NCBI RefSeq assembly: GCF_002744175.1
Contig: NZ_NKHF01000084.1
Span: 1 to 64,000, forward strand
DNA length: 64,000 bases
Reading direction: 5' to 3'
Origin: Pseudoalteromonas piscicida
GTDB taxonomy: Bacteria > Pseudomonadota > Gammaproteobacteria > Enterobacterales > Alteromonadaceae
The translations under genes were made by a program, and so were the position numbers. The notes under the pieces are model-generated. The model was not told where the DNA came from, ran no database searches, and saw only the letters and a list, made by a program, of their open reading frames with translations. Position 1 is the stretch's first letter, and each line of letters begins with the position of its first letter. Positions 60,701 to 64,000 of the stretch are shown here, piece after piece.

Positions 60701-61124
60701 GTCTATTCCAGTTGTGGGCCCTGCCCTTGGCGCGGCCGCCGCAGCTGCCGCCGTTGCAATGGGCTTACAACAAGTTCGCCAAATTAAGTCGCAACAGCCG
60801 GCTGCGGGTATTGCCCATGGTGGTTTAGATTACGTACCAAACGAGAGTACCTACCTATTACAACGCGGTGAGCGGGTGTTATCACCCAAGCAAAACATTG
60901 AAGTAAGCGCCATGGCCCGCCACTACAACGCGGGCAACAGAGCACAATCAGGTGGTGGCAACGTAAGCTTTAACATCACCAACCATGTGATCGTCCAGGG
61001 CGCAACAGATGAGGTCAGTGCACAAAGAACCGGAAATGATGTGGCAAATCAAATTAGAGGGTTGATCCTGCAAGACATTCAAGAAAATGGTGTTATTATT
61101 CAAAGCATTCGACGTGTGGCATAG
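57693..61124 (+). CDS. Tail tape measure protein
   Basis: A 1143-residue protein. The first ~210 residues are coiled coil, rich in Gln, Ala, Asn and Ser. The conserved tape-measure domain (about 235-410) contains LDTRLQGLTGSAQEYNAVQN, RILNLQEAGVVTQSQGIKIL and FGMTQGMTAGVLRAEELNQV. A hydrophobic segment follows (about 575-600), then more coiled coil and a Gly/Ala-rich C-terminal part with GLDYVPNESTYLLQRGERVL. Its length sets the tail length. By the usual rule of about 1.5 Å per residue this suggests a tail of roughly 170 nm. Confidence 0.92.
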   Translation: MKNQLNLALRLKYDGRAVTKGAQKNIAELNQIPKALDAHSSANEALTKTTGQVSAAQTVAIDAMERGSQAARQHSHSTLNIAEAHRQVSSTARESVTSQERAITAVKSQTTSQQDLIQATEQTAKSQKIRAQANEQANQAAKRSSDENQKQARTNQSVTNSTNQVAKATKNRSTNQQQSIRFTEQQRNANRKLVAANQQLGASQSKVNSQLGQLSSGYNQLAGSIASVLSLGTAAMFVRDTGNAQLLDTRLQGLTGSAQEYNAVQNYLFATADRLNTKYTTLADSYSRILNLQEAGVVTQSQGIKILEGFANAAAKTGASNVQLEQSLFGMTQGMTAGVLRAEELNQVTEPLPGLMQKLDKAAGQAAGGFRKMVNDGKVTSQMFKQYLIKAFDDYAGAAEATEGKINASFAEMSNEYQRLIRHYEQPVNFAVTTVVSSITEAMQALRENQGIVDGLTTSATLLAVVIGSRLAGSAYRSAAAFTSNAVSTHKALQAQVQLAAQTKRNAAIELQHSIQQQQAAQRQLAMARNTVMRTNAIHNLALANQRAAAAQATHTAATTAYTAAATRASFATRTLSGAMGLLGGPVGLAVTAGLAIAYFATQGDSGARSASELKSKVDELAGGFETLTAKARAARLVEVNRTFESTSKQIQEAKQEIKQLKNEVQNGILISNNSIFGVGQMARVKLSKNQIKKSNEEIALQEAKVEQLVAEQNRLLTLQKQLKGEIAKPTPTQKPETNTQPSALPVNIQRLQLSLLDEEARLKASHEKRRQMVIAARESDAANKAKYDAILKQLDAKHTEDVKALAQKRENDKTRIQNQAEEKRRNDLRATLENRIAQIKGHANREALAAYENQLAVEQARQQARVDAARRQSLGLAANDEKGEIKYNADNQIRDIERQQELLAAEGFHSEVEKREWDHQERLMQLKTKNTGAMQQHLVQFANWEKKNAAEKTDAVLGLGMAGLKAMGQQSKTAFKMYKAFAISQALIKTYESATSAYASLASIPVVGPALGAAAAAAAVAMGLQQVRQIKSQQPAAGIAHGGLDYVPNESTYLLQRGERVLSPKQNIEVSAMARHYNAGNRAQSGGGNVSFNITNHVIVQGATDEVSAQRTGNDVANQIRGLILQDIQENGVIIQSIRRVA

Positions 61125-61130
61125 AAAAAT

Positions 61131-62126
61131 ATGGACTGGAATAATTTATGGTTTGTGGGGGGAGCGATCTTCGCTCTTATATCAATATTTTTAGTGACTG
61201 TGATTGTTATCAAGTGGAATGCTGACAGTATTAAGAAAAAAGGAGTGGATTATGGAACACTATTATTTTCAATTCTATTTTTTCCAATAGGTAGTATTTA
61301 TCTATTCTATATAAGCAGATTCGACCTTAGCTTAGAACCTAGCCTTGATGTATGGGAGAAGTCGGCGAGCTACTTTAACAATATTCTTAATCCTATTCTG
61401 TTGCTGACAACTATCATACTGCTGTATAGAACTTGGAGAACCAGCGACACTGAGTTTTCCAAAATGTATAGCGTTACTGCAAGTAGTCAAATATTAGAGC
61501 GACTAGATAAGATTTGCGAAAAAGCAATTAATAACTTGAAAGCTGAATCACTTTTCTTTGTCGATGGAGAGGTTTTAGTAATGGAGGAATGTCGAGCTGG
61601 ACATGAAAGCGGGTTAAAGTCTTTCGTGGAAACACCTTTAGGTTCAGATTATAAAAATGTGGCTCATTTCAAATCAAACTTTGATGATATATCAATTAAG
61701 CTGAGAGAAAATAACCCAAAAATGCTAAATACGATACTTTCTTACTCCGTTCAAACTCAGGGCTTCGATAAAGGTGCGGGTTACAATAATGCTTCAAGTT
61801 TTGAAGATATTGACAATGGGCTAAAGAACCACTTAAGAAAGAACGCACTATTTAGTTCTAAACGAAATAGGTATTTTTATACTTTAATCGAAAGCATTGC
61901 TGCACATTGTCAAGAACTAACGGAAATTGATAAAAAAAATAATAATGAAACGAGTTACACTCGTGCTGGCTATAGAGCAGTTAGGCTAGCTTTTGGCGAT
62001 AAACTGCTAATGTTCTTGTATTGTTATTTTGAAAAATCTATCAGAAACAAGCCTATTTGTAATAGTGAAAGTGAAAAATTGATTTCACATCATTTGGAGA
62101 AGCTAGTAAGAGATTTGATAATCTAG
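61131..62126 (+). CDS. Putative AbiC-like phage abortive infection membrane protein
   Basis: A 331-residue protein with two N-terminal membrane helices (about 6-28 and 42-60) and a third hydrophobic segment (about 87-102). The cytoplasmic C-terminal part has the order RNRYFYTLIESIAAHCQEL, then RAGYRAVRLAFGDKLLMFLYCYF, which fits the putative phage-abortive-infection family (PF16872). It sits between the tape measure and the second late promoter, is AT-rich compared with the tail genes, and is probably a moron that protects the lysogen against other phages. The family call is from pattern memory. Confidence 0.7.
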   Translation: MDWNNLWFVGGAIFALISIFLVTVIVIKWNADSIKKKGVDYGTLLFSILFFPIGSIYLFYISRFDLSLEPSLDVWEKSASYFNNILNPILLLTTIILLYRTWRTSDTEFSKMYSVTASSQILERLDKICEKAINNLKAESLFFVDGEVLVMEECRAGHESGLKSFVETPLGSDYKNVAHFKSNFDDISIKLRENNPKMLNTILSYSVQTQGFDKGAGYNNASSFEDIDNGLKNHLRKNALFSSKRNRYFYTLIESIAAHCQELTEIDKKNNNETSYTRAGYRAVRLAFGDKLLMFLYCYFEKSIRNKPICNSESEKLISHHLEKLVRDLII

Positions 62127-62144
62127 ACCGGCTGTCTGGTAACT

Positions 62145-62170
62145 CTATGTAAACCACTTTCCCTACTCCC
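62145..62170 (+). promoter_or_regulatory. Late promoter candidate of the tail-tip operon (PP-like)
   Basis: This 26-bp block differs from the one at 52012-52037 by one base (C for G at position 13). It lies 60 bp before the next tail gene and just after the inserted AbiC-like gene. Two such near-identical intergenic blocks, each ahead of a late operon, strongly suggest a shared activator site. Confidence 0.7.
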
Positions 62171-62229
62171 CTTGGCTCCATTAATTTTTACACTCGCTCT
62201 AACGATTCGAACACGAGCGATGAGAAATA

Positions 62230-62835
62230 ATGGAGCATCTGCCGCTACCTAAGCCCCCAAAATCTTGCGTTTTTAGACTGGTTCCTAATAGCCAGTTGCA
62301 CATCAATAAAGCCAATAATGCCTCTGAAGTATTCGATAACGAGGGTGCCTATTGGGAGTTTGAAATTGAATTGACCAATGTGCCAGAAAGCGATGCCCTT
62401 GAGCTCGATGGCTTTTTGGCCTCTTTGCGTGGCAGTGTTGGTAGGTTCTTGATGCATGACTACCGCCGTGAGCAAGAACGTTTAGACACAACCGCATATG
62501 TGTATGGTGGCTACAATGACGGTGCGGCACTTCCGGTGACTAACTTACCTGCTGGGCAGGTATACGCCCGTGCTGGCGAGAAAATTCAGATTGGTACAGG
62601 CTCAGCATCTGAACTAAAAATCTTAACCGAAAACGTACTCCCCTCTGCAACTGGTACAACGACACTTCGTTTTGAGTCGCCTCTTAGGCGTATTCCTGCA
62701 CACAATACCCCTGTTTGTTTTGTGCGCCCTGCAGGCGTATTTAGGTTGATTGATAACAAGCAAGGCTTAGCCGATGCCCAATATAAAAATGGTGTAGTAA
62801 CCAGCTGGCGTATACGTGGTAGGGAGGCGTTTTAA
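62230..62835 (+). CDS. Phage tail protein (distal-tail-like)
   Basis: A 201-residue protein. The N-terminal part is beta-rich (SCVFRLVPNSQLHINKANNA; WEFEIELTNVPESDALELDG) and the C-terminal part includes RLIDNKQGLADAQYKNGV. It resembles the proteins that follow the tape measure in B3-like siphoviruses. It may form the ring that joins tail tube and tip. It shares its stop with the start of the next gene (1 bp). Confidence 0.7.
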   Translation: MEHLPLPKPPKSCVFRLVPNSQLHINKANNASEVFDNEGAYWEFEIELTNVPESDALELDGFLASLRGSVGRFLMHDYRREQERLDTTAYVYGGYNDGAALPVTNLPAGQVYARAGEKIQIGTGSASELKILTENVLPSATGTTTLRFESPLRRIPAHNTPVCFVRPAGVFRLIDNKQGLADAQYKNGVVTSWRIRGREAF

Positions 62836-63425
62836 TGGAGGCTGTAGCAGACTCGCTAATTAACCGTTTAGCGCGTGGCAACCCACGCTACTTTGTCGAC
62901 CTTAAATTTAAGACTGGCAACTTACGCTTGCACACTGGCGTGGGTGAACGTCGCTTTTTATATCAAACCTGGTATGGCTTAGGTGCACTTGGCCAAGTGA
63001 GTGAAATACCCGCCAATGACAACAACTCAGTAAGTAATATTCGGCTGACGCTCACTACTCCAAACCCTGAGATTTTAGGCGAAGTGGCTGCTAATGACCC
63101 AGTAGGGGTTGAGGTAGATATTTGGCTTGTAGTAGTCGATGAGCATTACCGTGTTGATGGTTTTCAGCTTATTGAAAGTGGCAGTGTTGCTGCTTGCGAT
63201 AGTGAGCGCGGTGCGCTGTCAAAGGTTGAGCTAACGGTGACTGGCGAGTCTCAACGCTGGCAGCAGGCTCGACTACATCAACGATGGAATGACGCAACAC
63301 AAAAGGCCCTTTACCCGGGGGATGAATTTTTCAAAGAGCAAGTCGCTGCAAACAGTACCATTTTGCCAGACACCCAACCAGGTAGACGTATTGGAGGTCG
63401 CAATGTCAAAAACCAAAGCCACTAA
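62835..63425 (+). CDS. Phage tail protein, hub-like
   Basis: A 196-residue protein. NPRYFVDLKFKTGNLRLHTG, the central VEVDIWLVVVDEHYRVDGF strand and the late SQRWQQARLHQRWNDATQKA fit the tail protein found in second place after the tape measure in B3-like phages; similar genes precede a peptidase and the tip protein. The stop lies 20 bp inside the peptidase start. Confidence 0.7.
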   Translation: MEAVADSLINRLARGNPRYFVDLKFKTGNLRLHTGVGERRFLYQTWYGLGALGQVSEIPANDNNSVSNIRLTLTTPNPEILGEVAANDPVGVEVDIWLVVVDEHYRVDGFQLIESGSVAACDSERGALSKVELTVTGESQRWQQARLHQRWNDATQKALYPGDEFFKEQVAANSTILPDTQPGRRIGGRNVKNQSH

Positions 63426-63807
63426 GCTAAATGAATACTTGGAAAGCTGCTGGCATAAACCATTTAAATTTGGCGAGTTTGATTGCTGTTTATTTGTGGC
63501 GGATTGGATACGGGCATATCACGGGTTTGACCCAGCGCCCGAGCGCGGAGCTTATACCACATTTAAACAGGGTTTAAACATCATTAAAAGTGGCTTTAAA
63601 CATACTTTTGAAACCCGTTTAAACGTAGCGCCTATTGCGATTGACTACGCGGCCCGTGGCGATGTGGCATTGTGTGAATATGATGGTGAGCTGGTTGGTG
63701 GCATTGTTGGCCTTGGTTGTGTGTATTGTGTATCTGATGAGGGGGTGACTACCCTACCGCTGGATGCGCTACGTTATGTTTACCCATTGGAGCTTATCCA
63801 TGAGTAA
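63403..63807 (+). CDS. Tail-tip NlpC/P60-like peptidase
   Basis: A 134-residue protein from ATG 63403, which has GGAGG 6 bp upstream. The start of the domain is WHKPFKFGEFDCCLFVADWI, in which the FDCC cysteine is in the place of the NlpC/P60 nucleophile; the His-bearing AARGDVALCEYDGELVG and VGLGCVYCV follow. Such proteins cut peptidoglycan peptides at the tail tip. The stretch TTFKQGLNIIKSGFKHTFET lies on an iteron cluster. Confidence 0.75.
   Translation: MSKTKATKLNEYLESCWHKPFKFGEFDCCLFVADWIRAYHGFDPAPERGAYTTFKQGLNIIKSGFKHTFETRLNVAPIAIDYAARGDVALCEYDGELVGGIVGLGCVYCVSDEGVTTLPLDALRYVYPLELIHE
63561..63626. repeat. GTTTAAAC iteron cluster 5 (six units, inside coding sequence)
   Basis: TTTAAAC-like cores start at 63562, 63573, 63583, 63595, 63607 and 63618 (spacing 10-12 bp). 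They lie within the tail-tip peptidase gene and encode a Phe-Lys/Leu-Asn-rich stretch between the active Cys and the His segment. Confidence 0.85.
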
Positions 63808-64000
63808 GGTTGTTGACGTAGTTGGCGATGTTGTTGGCGGTGTTTGGGATTTTACCGTTGGTGCTTTATTTGGCGGCTTGATGCCGGATGCAACTCAGCC
63901 TGAGCAGGATGTCGCCACACTAGCAAAAGGGCTGCAAAAAGGCATAGACCAACCTAGGCGTATTACCTTTGGTCGCGACCGTGTAGGCGGTGTGATTGCA
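63800..64000 (+). CDS. Phage tail tip protein, N-terminal part
   Basis: A reading frame that starts at ATG 63800, 8 bp before the end of the peptidase gene, and continues past the right edge. The N terminus (SKVVDVVGDVVGGVWDFTVG) is Gly/Val-rich, then LQKGIDQPRRITFGRDRVGG. In B3-like siphoviruses the gene in this place encodes the large host-recognition tip (gpJ-like central fibre). Only 67 codons are visible, so the call rests on position and the RRITFGRDRVGG segment. Confidence 0.65.
   Translation, partial: MSKVVDVVGDVVGGVWDFTVGALFGGLMPDATQPEQDVATLAKGLQKGIDQPRRITFGRDRVGGVIA

Larger units (their letters stand above)
28621..64000 (+). mobile_element. Mu-like transposable prophage (B3-like siphovirus type), right end beyond the window
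   Basis: The element holds a CI-type repressor, a Ner-like protein, DDE transposase A, ATPase B, GemA, Mor, lysozyme, DUF1804, Mu gp28-type terminase, gp29-type portal, gpF, gpI-type protease/scaffold, DUF2190, capsid, DUF1320, gpG-like and gp37-like proteins, a tail tube, a tape measure and tail-tip proteins. The long tape measure, and the absence so far of a sheath, suggest a siphovirus. Gene order is split. The early and first-head genes point left (43.6 to 28.9 kb) and the protease, capsid and tail genes point right (52.1 kb onward). The left boundary is approximate. Confidence 0.88.

Overview
The window looks like the chromosome of a marine gammaproteobacterium of the order Alteromonadales, most likely Pseudoalteromonas. 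This rests on protein similarity recalled from memory (YoaA, TsaB, FadD, RNase D, MinCDE, YcgL, HemH) and on the moderately AT-rich composition. No database search was run.

Bases 1 to about 28,540 are chromosomal. In order: the 5' part of a REP-associated (RAYT-type) transposase with two REP-like motifs beside it; a small membrane protein; yoaA-tsaB; a PhoA-family alkaline phosphatase facing an alpha/beta hydrolase across two more REP-like motifs; fadD; rnd, which converges on minCDE; ycgL and a lytic transglycosylase; a cyanide-insensitive-type cytochrome bd operon with its own GbsR-type regulator; an NPP-type phosphodiesterase; two c-di-GMP proteins (Cache-GGDEF and GAF-PAS-GGDEF-EAL) around a YfcC-type transporter; hemH; an Aer-like chemoreceptor; a secreted protein of unknown function; and a tyrosine recombinase. 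Strong hairpin terminators separate many of these units.

From about 28.6 kb to beyond the right edge lies a Mu-like transposable prophage that appears to build a B3-like siphovirus particle. Its gene order is unusual. Ner-like regulator, DDE transposase A, ATPase B, GemA, Mor, lysozyme, DUF1804, terminase, portal and gpF all run leftward from 43.6 to 28.9 kb. The CI-type repressor runs rightward from 43.7 kb. It is followed by about 8 kb of accessory genes, and then the protease/scaffold, capsid, tail tube, frameshifted tail chaperone, tape measure and tail-tip genes run rightward from 52.1 kb. The head module is therefore split between the two arms, with gpF at the extreme left end and the protease about 22 kb away.

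The most notable elements are: (1) at least five clusters of GTTTAAAC-like 8-mers repeated every ~11 bp across the prophage (28.9, 36.4, 49.9, 55.5, 63.6 kb), overlapping gene starts, stops and coding sequence; (2) a MuB paralogue that has lost its Walker A and Walker B motifs, directly downstream of MuB; (3) a repressor-linked secreted protein and a beta-propeller sensor with a histidine-kinase-type ATPase domain, whose start codon seems to be served by a Shine-Dalgarno brought close by a hairpin; (4) two near-identical 26-bp late-promoter candidates ahead of the protease and tail-tip operons; (5) a textbook -1 slippery site in the tail chaperone pair; (6) an AbiC-like membrane protein inserted among the tail genes.
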